The notes under the pieces are model-generated. The model saw nothing but the letters and a program-made list of their open reading frames with translations, was not told the DNA's origin and made no database searches. From assembly GCF_021869535.1 (NCBI RefSeq), contig NW_026262604.1, positions 56,692,247-56,756,246 of the forward strand: a stretch of DNA of 64,000 bases. The letters run 5' to 3'. The position numbers were made by a program, and so were the translations under genes. Numbering within the stretch: position 1 is the stretch's first letter; each line of letters starts with the position of its first letter. Shown piece by piece: positions 34,207 through 46,240 of this stretch. The DNA is from Mytilus californianus. Taxonomy: Eukaryota; Mollusca; Bivalvia; Mytilida; Mytilidae.

Positions 34207-35157
34207 CTGTGGCACCGTTAAAGTCCACAATTCATCTAAAGTCCATAACGCCGCTAAAGTCTACAAACTTTCCGCTAAAGTCCACAAAATGATCATGGGT
34301 AAGACACAATACAGAATCGCATCCGAGTATAGTTTATTCAATTCATTTTCAACGCATTCTGAAACAAATACATTTTCCTTTTTGAAAACCAAACAAAAAT
34401 GCAAACAAATGAGTCCTGGAAATCTGCTTAGCACCACAAAATGCTTGTGTGGAATTCTTTATCATTATTTTGATTTCAAACAAGAACATTATGGTTTAAA
34501 GTCTATTTTTGAGATTAACGGACCGTTTTGGCTGCTGCGGAGCCTACACACTGAATGGATTTCTTTCTTATGTTTTATAGATATTTGCAAATGAAATTTC
34601 AATGTCAAATATAGGTTTCAAGATTGGCAGCGTCTCCAGCATATACTTATTATTAAAGAGAACGCTATGTTGGAGTTTCTTGTGGATGTACAAATGTTTA
34701 CTAAAAAATACAAAAAGAGCACCATAGCTAGATCACTTTTCAGAAATATTGTCTGTTTGATTGATAGAAAATCACAATACAAAGAATCAAAATTAGATAC
34801 TATAATCTCTTCATTTATTAAAAATATAATTCAAGCTGATAAGAAATACTTTCCAAGAACAAAGGTCCATGCTTTTTATTAGATCTATACTATCGGAAGT
34901 ATAAAAAAGCGAATTGATTTTTTGATAATAAAAAACAAATGTGTGGACTTTAACGGTGCTTTTATGTGGACTTTAGCGGAACTTGTTATTGTGGACTTTA
35001 ACGGCGTTTTCTTGTGGACTTTAGCGGAGGTCATTTTATGGACTTTAGCGGAAAGTTTGTGGACTTTAGCGGCGTTATGGGCTTTAGCGGAAATTTGTTG
35101 TGGACTATAGCGGTGTTGTGGACTTTAGATGAATTGTGGACTTTAAAAGTGCCACAG
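34207..35157. mobile_element. foldback-type element with perfect 9-bp ends and tandem-repeat TIRs
   Basis: Ends are CTGTGGCAC and GTGCCACAG, flanked on both sides by TTCG (34203-34206 and 35158-35161), a possible 4-bp target duplication. After the ends both sides continue with ttaaagtccacaattcatct and aaagtcca (inverted at the right), then units of the type gtggactttagcgga. The left arm has about 4 units (to 34290). The right arm has about 10 (34940-35150), including a second block inward of the inverted copy. The 640-bp interior has open frames of 101 and 71 codons that I do not recognise, so the element is probably non-autonomous. Confidence 0.8.
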
Positions 35158-35289
35158 TTCGCAAACATATGTTCTAGTGAAATGATTTTCGTTAATCTGA
35201 GAGTGTTCAATGTTTCATTTAAATCCAATTATAACTCAGTTTGAATTGAGTCATACATTTTTACGGAGCCCCATTGGGTACATATACAA

Positions 35290-35470
35290 AAAAATATATA
35301 TAGTGTGCGCACAATATACTATTTTATGCTTATGCGGTCAAAATAAAGATATAGTATGCAAAACTAATTATTTCATGCGATCAATTTGATATTTTGTGCG
35401 TTCAAAATAAATATATTGTGAGCACGATTTAATATATTGTGCTCATAAATAAATATACTGTGCGTTCAAA
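35290..35470 (+). repeat. degenerate AT-rich minisatellite
   Basis: Loose units of about 28 bases of the form aatatattgtgcgttcaaaa with taaatata. Confidence 0.55.
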
Positions 35471-35489
35471 TTCACATAGAGCTTATATG

Positions 35490-35790
35490 CAGTTATATTG
35501 TCTCCTTTTCAGAGACATGCGCCAGTTAGAATGGAGCTGTATAAGGTTTTATTTTAATATGGGTTTAGATTACATTGAAATACGCACTTTTCTTGCAAAA
35601 ATCATCACTACATCGACACCCGACACGAATACTTAGGAAGCTACATTTGAAAATATTGTTGTTGTCACCAAAGAAGAAATTAAGAGATCCTAAACAGCTT
35701 CATATATATCTTTGGATGTATTTGAAGTGCATGAAGGCAGGCATTTCTAGACAAAAAGAAGGTAAGAATTTTGATGTCAATACTTGACAC
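35490..35790 (+). pseudogene. possible fragment of an integrase-core (DDE) transposase
   Basis: Two frames give MGLDYIEIRTFLAK, then TRILRKLHLKI, then DPKQLHIYLWMYLKCMKAGI. This recalls the helix-turn-helix and the GYRWMHLK-type block of a mollusc integrase-core protein family. No catalytic DDE residues are in the fragment, at least one frameshift is needed, and the match is by memory only. Confidence 0.3.
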
Positions 35791-37825
35791 TTTAGGAATT
35801 AAACCACGACGAAAAGGGGCTTACACAGGCATTTATATGTCTCGAAGGGGTTAAACTTCATATGGCATTTTGGATTCCTAGGACAAACTTAAGTCTTATG
35901 AAATATGCATACATGGTTCCATTATTGCCAAAATTGTGGTTCTATGAAAATGAAAAATTGGATGAAAATTAGAGGAATTGATTAGATCTTTGATATACAG
36001 TAATGTCATAAGAAGATACATTTCGCGTTTGAATTTCTTTCTGGGTGAACAAATTTTGCTGAAAAATGCTGAATGAAAAAATACTTGCATGGTTTCAATT
36101 CACAAGGATTTTAAATCCTTGCATCTCACAAGAAACATAATTAATATTTTACAATAATGGTAACAAAATTTAATTACTATGTTAATTATTTTATACTGTT
36201 ATGTATTTATAAGTCTCTGCTTATATTTTGTATAGCAATATATTCATATAGTGGAATGTTAGACTTTAAGAAGAGATTGATTAAATGAATAAAATGTCCA
36301 TCCGTAAATACTTGACATTTGTGTTTATTGATATTATATTCAAAATTTTCGGAAAAAATATATTAACAGGAAGGTGTGTTAATTATGAAATTTCAATTCT
36401 TATTTTGTTTGTTTGTTTTGATAGTTCAACCTTATAGCATCTAAATAGTTGCACTATAGTACGATTTTGAAAATTGTATACATTGAGTTGACCAGCTACA
36501 TGTATCCTACACGTCTTGGTTAATTCACATTATACATCACCCTGTTCACACGCACACTATCGGACTGCGTTCACACAAATTCCAGATTAAATGGCAATGA
36601 ATCCGGAGTTAAAACACTTGAGGTAGGTAGTTTGACATCCGAATTCAACTATTAGACTAATATATGTGATGACGCAAATGCGTATTCTTATCCAGAGTAT
36701 CAGCGCGTATATATATATATATATATATATATGCTTTCTATTTAATATGTCTTGCGCAAAAATACCACGTGCATGCATAAATAATAATTTCACTCGTGAA
36801 TGCAAATTTTCGCTTTCTTTATCTAAATTCAGGACACGGCAGTAAGAGCTTGACATGTGACTTTCAAGCACGGTCATCATTACTTACGATATTCTAACCT
36901 CTAGCTGTTTCTCGTTTCTTTTCTTTTTTGAGTCACTGTCCTATTATAAACTTTGACATTTTCGAAATGCTAAGGATTTTCTACCCCAGGAATATATCAC
37001 TTTAGATGTATTCGGCAAAACCTTTGTATCGAAATTTTGGGTCCTGAATTCCTTTCAACTTCGTACTTTAATTGGCCTTTTTATTATTCGAGCGTCATTT
37101 CTGAAAACAAGATATTCTTCCGAAAACAAGATATTCTTCAAAACCAAGTTTTCCTGTAGAATATTTGGATTGATTTAAGTAAAATCAGGAAATCCTTGAA
37201 ATTTGAGATGCTTTATGAGACCAAAATAAGTATCTATATAAGAGGTACCAATAACGCTGGTGTGTTAATCTCAAGAAAAAATATTCGAAACCTTCTTATA
37301 AGTTGCATGCCACAGGGTTTAACTTTATATGGAAATTGGACTTTAAATTTATCTATACAACACCTACCATGAGTACAGACAGCTTCAATAACGAGTTGAA
37401 AAGAACAGAAGGCATCCAGAAAACAAAATATGAAGATATGATAGATAACATAAATGTATCCAGATTATAAAGCAAACTGAGTGCTTACATTAATATTGCG
37501 ATTGATTTGTGCAATTTGCATTAGACATCCGGTTTGTAGAAACTGGGATTTGCAAAAGGGTTTCGAAAAATGATGTACACTCCCAAGTAATAAATAAAAC
37601 AGTCGAGCCTTAAATTGTATATTCATTGTAGCTGTATATAAACACTTTTCTATTCACAACTATCCAACATTGCTTTCAACTGACTTGTGCAAGAATCTAC
37701 ACACAATAACATATTTTTAATAAAGGTGTTTTAACATCATCATTATCTTGTTCTATTCACAGTCAATTATTTCAATTCAAAAGCAAATAAAAATTCAGCA
37801 ACAATTTTTTGGTGACCAGTCAGCG
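35791..37825. other. no gene seen
   Basis: Contains an (AT)n run at 36707-36732 in a short hairpin context. A truncated hammerhead-repeat lead (attggcctttttattattcg, 37072-37104) breaks off at a tandem gaaaacaagatattcttc pair. Otherwise AT-rich non-coding. Confidence 0.5.
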
Positions 37826-38081
37826 GGCTAGGATGAAAATTTGTCCTGCATTTTTTTTAGTTGTAATCTATGTCCTGCCTTTTTATTTTTCACTCTATTC
37901 GGTCCTGCATTTTTTTTATTAGTTTATCCTGACTTTTTTTTACATAAATTGTCATCCTGCCCTTTTTTTTGCAAAGTTGCTCATCCTGCCTTTTTTTTTA
38001 CTCAAAACTCCTGTCCTGCCTTTTTTTCTTCGAATTTCACCCTAGCCCCCACCCCCTAAAAATCAAATGGTAGCTCCCTTA
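37826..38081 (-). mobile_element. G-tract TIR element, copy 3 (inverted, C-tract end missing)
   Basis: Same core in reverse (cctgcctttttt, tcctgactttttttt). One end is complete (ctagcccccaccccctaaaa, then GTAGCTCCCT followed by TA); the other stops at gctaggatgaaa. Confidence 0.8.
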
Positions 38082-38483
38082 ATCGTCTTATTTATATATA
38101 ATTCGGTATTTGGTCGCAATGTTGATGTTTTTAAATGACGACTCGACTAGTAACATGGAATGCATTGTAAAAGCGCTCTCTTGTAATAATAACAGAATTC
38201 GAGGTTTTGTATTTTGATTTTTTATTGAAGTTCCTTTTCATTCATTTTAAATTTTAGAAACCCTGTTTCAATCTGATCCGAAGCTACATTTTATCTTCTT
38301 TTTGGCATAGCATTGTTTGTTTTCTCTGACTGATGATTTGTCAATACATGTATACCCTTGTTGTCCCCTGCCTCCTTTACAAAGATTGCATTTGTACAGT
38401 AATTTCTTTTTTCGTGAATATTGGTGATAAGGCTGCTTCTCAAACTCAAAAAAAGGAACTTAAAAGAAGAGCCAAATCAGTAG

Positions 38484-38640
38484 CAGAGCCAAGGGTGGGG
38501 GGGGGGGGGGGGGGGGTCCGGGGGTTGGAACCCCCCTTTTTTATGGACGATCAATGCATTTGAATGGGGCATATAGTTGGAACCCCGCTTTATCCTGGGT
38601 TGGGAACCCCCCCCTTTAAAAATGGCTGGATCCGCCCCTG
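38484..38640. mobile_element. GC-rich MITE-like element with G/C tracts
   Basis: Poly-G at about 38494-38516, then gttggaaccccc repeated three times in variants, and an end reading ctggatccgcccctg. It resembles a small repeat I know from several invertebrates. Only one copy is present here, so its limits are uncertain. Confidence 0.55.
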
Positions 38641-39282
38641 CAAATCCACTTGAAGTCATTTTGCCTGAGGGAATTGAAAGATTAATTTCTTCTTATTTTC
38701 TAAATGTATCAACAGAGTATTTGAGACATGTATGTATTATTCATTGATTAATCGTTTTACAAATAAGCATTAACGTTAACATATTTAGGACACTGATCTG
38801 TTTGGTTTAGTAATTTTCGTTTGTTCATACTATACATACCATAGTTGTATCTCAACCAATTGAATATCAAGTCAAAATGCTCTTTCGTCTCTTTTGACAT
38901 GGTTTTCTACAGGCAGTCTACGACTAAAGCAGTACGGTATCCAATGTTTTTGTACTGACATAGAGTTATTTGAACATGCCTTTAATATCAATAAATGATA
39001 ACATAATAAAAGATATATAATGTTGAATTTGCAGTTAATTTCATAATGCGCATTTGTTAGCTCTTTTGTCTGATGTTATTTAAGGCGTCATTTTCTTTAA
39101 AGTTTAATATTTAAATATTAATACGCTTTAATTGAGTGTTCCCGATGATAAAAATCAGAAAAGCACTTCGAACGCATAAAATTTATAAAGTGTTGTTTTC
39201 ATTTTTAATAATTTCGGATTTCTCATATTTGTTTTGATCATCACAGACGGGAAATACGTTTTCGAATTTATTCTAATACAAT
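38641..39282. other. no gene seen
   Basis: AT-rich non-coding. Confidence 0.5.
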
Positions 39283-39425
39283 ATGTTGTATTAACCTGGT
39301 TTCAGTAGAAGTTACACTATACGACAATGTGTTGTATTAACCTGGTTGCAGTAGAAGTTACACTATATGACAATGTGTTGTATTATCCTGTTTGCAGTAG
39401 AAGTTACACTATATGACAATGTGTT
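39283..39425 (+). repeat. 46-bp minisatellite, about 3 copies
   Basis: Units contain acaatgtgttgtattaacct, then ggttgcagtagaagttacac. The last unit is interrupted after gtgttgt. Confidence 0.85.
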
Positions 39426-39989
39426 GTCTGCACAGTAGTGTTTTTTTTCTCCCAAGTAACATGGTTGTCAAAATGCTTTGATTTTATAACACGTTGTTTG
39501 CTTTCATGATTTGCTTTTATAAGAAAGTAGGACATTGAATTAAAATAAAGTTATGTATGCAATCTATTTTAATATTTAACTACCGATGTTAAGATGTAGG
39601 ATGATGTGAAATCATAATCGCTACATAATTCATAACTATCAAATTAATTTGTCATGGAACTGATGTAATTTATTCTTTGGTAGAACTGTATGCATCAGTT
39701 ACAGGATTACATCTAGTTGAGTTAAGACACGGACAGATCTTGTATGTCATCCAAATTCGTGTTGGTGACTGTAAAAAGTACGTAGTGTCGATTAAACTCG
39801 ATCTTCCACATAGCTCTGTTGGAGCAGTGTTTGTGTAAGTATCACACTCTTGCTAAGAAATTATGTATAATTGTAACATGCACGAGCGAGCGATAAGTAT
39901 CAATTAATATGTAAACTTTATACGATGGAGAAGAGGGTATGTTACTGCTGAGAAATGGGATGTTGATGATTGAAAAGTTGGAATTATCA

Positions 39990-40540
39990 CGATTGTCATA
40001 GATTCAAGTTTGAAGCAGACCTTCTAGTAGTATCCTTAATTTCAAGTTAACTGGGATATATGAGATGCAAGCACACACTGATATGTGGGTTATTGAGTAA
40101 CAGGACACAGGGCATCATCACTATATCTGAAAGTAAAATTAAAGAACTTTGCAAAATGATGTCCGTCTTGTCTTTGCGAAGATTTTTGTACAATTTCTGC
40201 GTATGAGTATAGAAATAAGTGGGCCAGTAGCGGTGCATAATTAGTACCCATCGGCTTACTGACAGTCTGTTAAAATATCAATCCACCGAACTCAACAAAG
40301 ATGTTGTCGATCAAAAAGTCCAGCATTTTAATGATACCATTCTTGACCATCGATGTATTTGATTTTAGAACCAGTGCGTTTCGTAACAAAGGAAGACTTT
40401 TCACAATTTAAAGGAAATATTTGTATCTATAAATCCTGTTTTTGCAGAAAAGTCCTGTTAAATGAGACGATGCATTCGATCTTTCAATTGAGCATGAGGA
40501 ATTGTCGTTTTATTCGTGTTGAAAATACTCTTAAATCATA
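39990..40540 (-). pseudogene. decayed Penelope-like reverse transcriptase fragment
   Basis: Minus strand, several frames: KTTIPHAQLKDRSNASS (tail of motif A), then MLDFLIDNIFVEFGGLIF, a stop, MGTNYAPLLAHLFLYSYA (motif B), then FNFTFRYSDDALC (motif C, where YIDD has become YSDD). Order and spacing match this RT family. Frameshifts and stops show it is dead, and both ends are missing. It is related to 18165-18860 but not overlapping in content, so they are independent fragments. Confidence 0.75.
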
Positions 40541-42001
40541 GTTATTGGTTTTAAAAATAGAATTTCAAAGTATCGTTGGATTTTTAAGAACAATCATCAT
40601 GTATACATGTATATTTTGTGCAATGTGTATCATAAGCCAAATTGATATGGCTGTGTATTGATTGTTCTATGTATGTTTTAATGTTATTGTATAAAATGTA
40701 TGTCAATCAATATGTGACACAATAATAAAATGGATTATTATTCTAAAGCGCTGAATTTTTTTTTTTTATATTACTGGAAAATAAAAAAAAAAAATTACGA
40801 TTGAGTATTTGGCAGTAGATCTTTGGAATCTTTAAAAACCCTCATCTTAATAATATCGCTGGTCGAATATTCATCATCACACTAGTTCTGAAGGCCAAAT
40901 CTGTTCTATGGTAGTACTGTCAATATTGGTTTTAGGGTAGAACTGTCAAATTCGGTTCTAGTGTAGAACCATCATATTCGTGGGTTTTTTTTGGGGGGTG
41001 GGGGGGGGGGGGGGGGGGGGTAGAAAATCCTACATAACGTAAATGTGAGTAGCTTGCTGGTCATAATTTAGAACAGATTTTTCCTGAGGATGTCAGGCAC
41101 AGTTAGCTGATTGGTTTCTGTAAGGCGTTTTTTTTTAGAAAGAAGGGTTTAAACATTACAGACCGTAGACCACAATTACTTTGCATATACATTCATTGTA
41201 AAAATAATGACTTATAAAAAAAATACATCGCTTCAAACAAAATGACATTTGCTCCACATAAAGATCATCCTTTTCTCAGGAAAATATTACAATGCCAGAA
41301 AAAAACCCATCTCTGCTTTCGTCCGAAACACCTCAATACACATCCATCGGCTTCACGTAGACAACGAAATGAAAGTTAACACCAAAAATTTGACCTTTGA
41401 TCTGAAGACAATTTACAACTTTCACTTTCAAATATTCAAGTTATGGGTATCATAACAATTCAGTCAAACATTATTCTACCAAAATTAACTAAGAATCACT
41501 ATCTTTTTCAAATAAAAAGCACAGATAAAAATTCTGGAAGAAAGTACCTATTTCAAATATAGGAACTACATTCGTGAATGGATATAAGTTCTGTTAGTTA
41601 TTAATGTTTAGGAATAATTTGTGATAAAAAAATTATTTTGCCTAAGCAGTAGATGAAACATAAGTGTAATATATCCGTGTTTATTATCAAAAATAGTATT
41701 ATACTAGTATTCTCTTAGGAAAGATCATTATATAATTTGAGAAGCATTTTGGGGTGTTTAGATAAGGTACAATATTTGGATTACACATTTCATTTTCTCG
41801 GTGAGTGTTTTATACTGGAGTTTCCTTGATGGAACTTCATTTTACATTATACAATAACATGTAGTGATGCACATGTTGTTTAAATTTTGGTATTCGCTAA
41901 TAACAAAAGTTTATACATCATGTGCATATATCTTTCTAAACCATGTGGTGTATGTAGGTTTCTTTGAAATATGTCTTGTTCGGTAGAACAAAGTACGTAA
42001 C
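40541..42001. other. no gene seen; minisatellite remnants and poly-G
   Basis: 40900-40985 holds about three variants of ggttctagtgtagaac with ctgtcaa. 40997-41021 is poly-G. The rest is AT-rich. Confidence 0.5.
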
Positions 42002-42066
42002 GACTAGTTATGAGGGGAATAGCAAGTTTGTTGTTCTATTGAATGCTATTCCCCTCATAACCAGTC
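42002..42066. repeat. strong hairpin, 23-bp arms
   Basis: 42002-42024 pairs with 42044-42066 with one mismatch (core gttatgaggggaatagca) around a 19-base loop. No second copy is seen in the window. Confidence 0.85.
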
Positions 42067-42252
42067 AATCTGTGTAAAAGCTTTACAGTTCATATGAGCA
42101 AAACTAAATGATATTGATATTCAAGACTATATTATTTGAAATCGAAAAGAAAATCATTAAATGATGATTTTGAAAAACAAACCAACAGATGAATTATATA
42201 AAAGATATAAATTGAAAAAAAATATTAATATATATATATATATTTTATATTT

Positions 42253-44040
42253 TGTTAAAATATACTTTTTCACTCTTTTGGTCTTTTTGAAAATGTTGTT
42301 TGTGCTGTATTTAGACCCCTCTACTAAGAAATTTGTTTTGCATGCACACGTATAGAAATTGCGGTTTTTATCCAACGCAATCATAGGTTTGAACGTTGTT
42401 TTTAATTTAGACTTATTTATATTTTTTCGTTTGGATTTGTATTATATTTGCCTTCGGGTTTATATGATCCATTCATCCTATTTCGACTCTTCAAAATTCA
42501 AGAGTCTATCGTAAGTTGAGGTAAATTGTATGGCCTTCCAAATACCGTTTCGATTCCTAACATCACTGAAGAGACATTAATTGTCGAAATCCGGATATGG
42601 TGTACTAATTTTTGCACCTTTTGTTTGCGGTATACCATCTTTTCCGCAAGTTTATTGTTTTCTGTTTGATATTAAATTAATAGTTAAGATCCATTTTGTT
42701 ACATCTGGTGATCCGTTTATTTGGCAATCGCCAATGGCGGTCAGCAGGATTTAAGAACATCAGTTGTTCGACCTGTTAGTCAAATGTGTTTTGTTAAAAT
42801 AGACTTTTTCACTTTTTTGGGGTCTTTTTGGAAATTGTTGTTTGTGCTGTATTTAGACCCCTCTACCACGAAATTTGTTTTACATGAACACGTAAAAAAA
42901 ATAACGGTTTTTATCCAACGCAATCATAGGTTTGAACGTTGTTTTCAATTTAGAATTTTATATATTTTTTCGTTTGGGCTTGTATTATATTTTCCTTCGA
43001 ATTTATAAGATCCGTTCATCCTATTTCGACTCTTTAAAATTCAAGAGTCTTTCTTAAATTGAGGTAAATTATATGGCCTTCCCAAATACCGTTTTGATCC
43101 CTAACATCACTGAAGAGACATTAATTGTCGAAATCCGGATATGGTGTACAAATTTTTGCAACTCATGTTTGTGGTATACCATCTTTTCCACAAGTTTATT
43201 GTTTTCTGTTTGGTATTGAATTAATATTAAGATCCATTTTGTTAGATCTGGTGATCAATTTATTTGGCAATCGCCAATGGCAGTCAGCAGGGTTTAAGAA
43301 CATCAGTTGTTCGACCTGTTAGTCAAATGCGTTCTGTTAGAATAGACTTTTTCACTTTTTTTGGTCTTTTTGGAAATTGTTGTTTGTGCTGTATTTAGAC
43401 CCCTCTACCAAGAAATTTGTTTTACATGCACACGTATAAAAATTGTGGTTTTTATCCAACGCAATCATAGGATTGAACGTTGTTTTCAATTTAGACTTTT
43501 ATATATTTTTTCGTTTGGGCTTGTATTATATTTTCCTTCGGGTTTATATGATCCGTTCATCCTATTTCGACTCTTTAAAATTCAAGAGTCTTTCCTAAAT
43601 TGAGGTAAATTATATGGCCTTCCAAATACCGTTTCGATCCCTAACATCACTGAAGAGACATTGATTGTCGAAATCCGGATATGGTGTACAAATTTTTGCA
43701 CCTCATGTTTGTGGTATACCATCTTTTCCACAAGTTTATTGTTTTCTGCTTGGTATTGAATTAATATTAAGATCCATTTTGTTAGATCTGGTGATCAATT
43801 ATTTGGCAATCGCCAATGGCAGTCAGCAGGGTTTAAGAACATTAGTTGTTCGACCTGTTAGTCAAATGCGTTTTGTTAAAATAGACTTTTTCACTTTTTT
43901 TTGTCTTTTGGAAATTGTTGTTTTGTGCTGTATTTAGACCCCTCTACCACGATATTTGTTTTACATGCACACGTATAAAAATTGTGGTTTTTATCCAACG
44001 CAATCATAGGTTTGAACGTTGTTTTCAATTTAGACTTTTA
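42253..44040 (+). repeat. 540-bp tandem satellite, 3.3 copies
   Basis: Units begin at about 42253, 42789, 43331 and 43870 (ttgttaaaatagactttttc and variants), giving periods of 536-542. Each unit contains tttagacccctctac, atccaacgcaatcatagg, a hairpin gactctt/aagagtc and ggcaatcgccaatggc. Open frames of up to 95 codons recur in each unit but differ by frameshifts. A single inverted fragment at 17735-17870 shows the sequence also disperses. Confidence 0.9.
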
Positions 44041-44290
44041 TATATATATATATATATATACATGTATATATAGAAGTCTATAAAAAGGACCAACCAGCAA
44101 ATTTACTATGTACCGGATCGTCTAGAATAGACGATACTGTGCAGATAAGGAAAAAATTATATAAGTCTAGAGATTTGCACAACGATACTAATATATTGAG
44201 ATGGTATTATACGAAGATGTTGTTATTAAATCGTGTTGACAAATATTTCGGCTTAACAAATAGCCTTCTTCAGTGTCAATAATTTTAACA
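44041..44290 (-). mobile_element. 3-prime end fragment of a Penelope-like element
   Basis: Begins after an (AT)n run (44039-44060). On the minus strand the segment 44237-44282 reads ttgaca, ctgaagaa, a GGCT/AGCC stem-loop, gaaatatt, tgtcaa. The same architecture appears at the 3-prime end of both copies at 58191-62182. No coding sequence remains. Confidence 0.5.
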
Positions 44291-44470
44291 ATACTGTATT
44301 GTAAATAAATAAATAAATAAAATGCATGAAAAAAAAAATGATAATTGAATAAAATAAATAATTAAAATGAATAAGATAAATGATAAATGAATGAAATAAT
44401 TTATTAAAATGAATAAGATAAATGAATAAAATACATTATTAAAATGAATAACATAAACAAAATTAATAAC
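44291..44470 (+). repeat. low-complexity aaatgaataagata-type sequence
   Basis: Imperfect tandem units of aataaataaa and aaaatgaataagataaatg. Confidence 0.8.
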
Positions 44471-44504
44471 ATATTTAACTTTATAAATAGATAAAACTGT
44501 CCAA

Positions 44505-44680
44505 AATTATTCCAGAGATAGAACCTTCAGGATCTGTTCTAGGGTATAACTGTCAGAATCAGATGGAGTGTAAAACTGTTCAAAACTGTTCGGTTACACG
44601 ACATTATTCCGACAACCCAGTAGTCCAGCAACCCAATATTCCGACAGCCCAATAATCCGACAACCCATTAGTCCGACACT
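44505..44680. repeat. minisatellite cluster related to 48395-48600 and 56091-56300
   Basis: gttctagggtataactgtc variants are followed by attattccgacaaccca units; the second motif is the reverse complement of tgtcggaataatggg. Confidence 0.75.
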
Positions 44681-45869
44681 TAGAAATAATTATTGCGCGG
44701 TATAAGGGTAAAAAAAAATATGCCTGTCTATATCATAACGTACATTTTATTACATATGTTTAGAAATAATTCCATATATATTATATAGGTAGTTCGAATA
44801 CTTTTATACACTTAATTAGAAATCTGTATATATGTAATTAAATTTGTGAATATAGGTATATTATTCAATTATGTATATATTTTCACGCCTTTTCGTATAT
44901 ACAGAAATCGTTAAATTTATTAACAGAATTCAAAAAACGGATATTCAGAACTATTTCCGCATGGTTAGACTTCGAATTCCGTTTTTTTTAAGAGAAATTG
45001 ACATGATAGACGCCAGTTTATTCGAAATTAAAAATTAAATCTATACATTAGGTGTCAGACCACCAATTACTCCCTCCAATTTAGAACGTATGTAAAAGTA
45101 GCCCTACTCTGACACAAAATAGTGCTTTTGATGTCATTGTTTACTTAAATTAACCAACAAATTTGCAGAAATGAAACTTTTAGTCAAAGAGAAATATATT
45201 TAGACCTTTTGAGCCAAAATTCACTTGTCTATGAGTTTGCATTAAAAATTCAGGATTAATGCGCTCCATAGTATACTAATTAAAGATTTCCAGAAAACCG
45301 GGGGTTATTTTTTGAGTACCTCTGTTCGAAGGTCAGTTTTTTTCTTAGAAGATTTTAAAGGTATGTTGAAAATTGGCATGTAGAAAGCTGATACATGTAC
45401 AATTCAGGATAAACCTGGTTTCTATGAAGTTAAACTTAAGGTAAAATATTTAGAAAGCTGTGAAAATTGCAAAATTTGGTTGAATAGATAGGGATTTTTA
45501 ATTGGTGGTCTGACATCATTAGTGTTATGCACAGTCAGTTTGCCTTAACAATTTTCTTGACTTAACTGTTGAATGGTAGACAAACCAATCGTTAGTTCAG
45601 GAGAAGGGAAATCATTTGACAAAGACACAGTGACATGCGGGAAAAAACACACAGCGTCTTAGATACATGACTTTTTATAAGTTGTTATTGGCTTTGAACT
45701 AGCTGTCAGTAATTGCAAGTACTCTCAGATCTGTACTTTGTGTTTTTGTTGTTGTGAGGGATGTAAAAATACCCTGCCACGTCCGGTCTATGTTTTTGTT
45801 ATATGTTTTTCTGCTTTGTATCGATCTGATTAGTTAAGCCCTTTTCAGCTGATTTTTATAGTTTGTTCT
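44681..45869. other. no gene seen
   Basis: AT-rich. Two phrases (caccaattactccctcc at 45061 and aattggtggtctgacatc at 45500) form a loose inverted pair about 440 bp apart, perhaps the ends of an old non-autonomous insert. Confidence 0.45.
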
Positions 45870-46240
45870 TATGTTGTACTGTTACACCACCGTCCCAGGT
45901 TTGGGGAGGGTTAGCGCCTTTAAACATGTTTAACCCCGCCACATTCTTTAGGTGCCTGTCCCAAGTCAGAAGCCTGTAGTTCAGTGGTTGTCGTTGGTTT
46001 ATGTCTGTCATATTTTGTTTTCGTAAATTGTTTTGTTATAAATTAGGCCGTTAGTTTTCTCAATAGAATTGTTTCATATTTTTAATTTCGGGACCTTTTA
46101 TAACCGACTATACATTATGGGTTTTTATCATTGTTGAAGGCCGTACGGTTGCCTCTAATTGCTTACATCCACTTCATTTGAACTTTTGTCGATAGTTGTC
46201 TCATTGGCCAACATACCACATCTCTACATTTTTATATTAC
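45870..46240 (+). repeat. family A dispersed repeat, most complete forward copy
   Basis: gtttggggagggttagcgc, ctgtcccaagtcagaagcct, agttcagtggttgtcgttgg, attgttgaaggccgtacgg, gttgtctcattggccaaca and taccacatctctac in order. Confidence 0.8.

Noticed and set aside
42721-43937. Repeated 65-95-codon frames in the satellite array
   Set aside because: They recur only because the DNA unit recurs, and they differ between units by frameshifts and stops.
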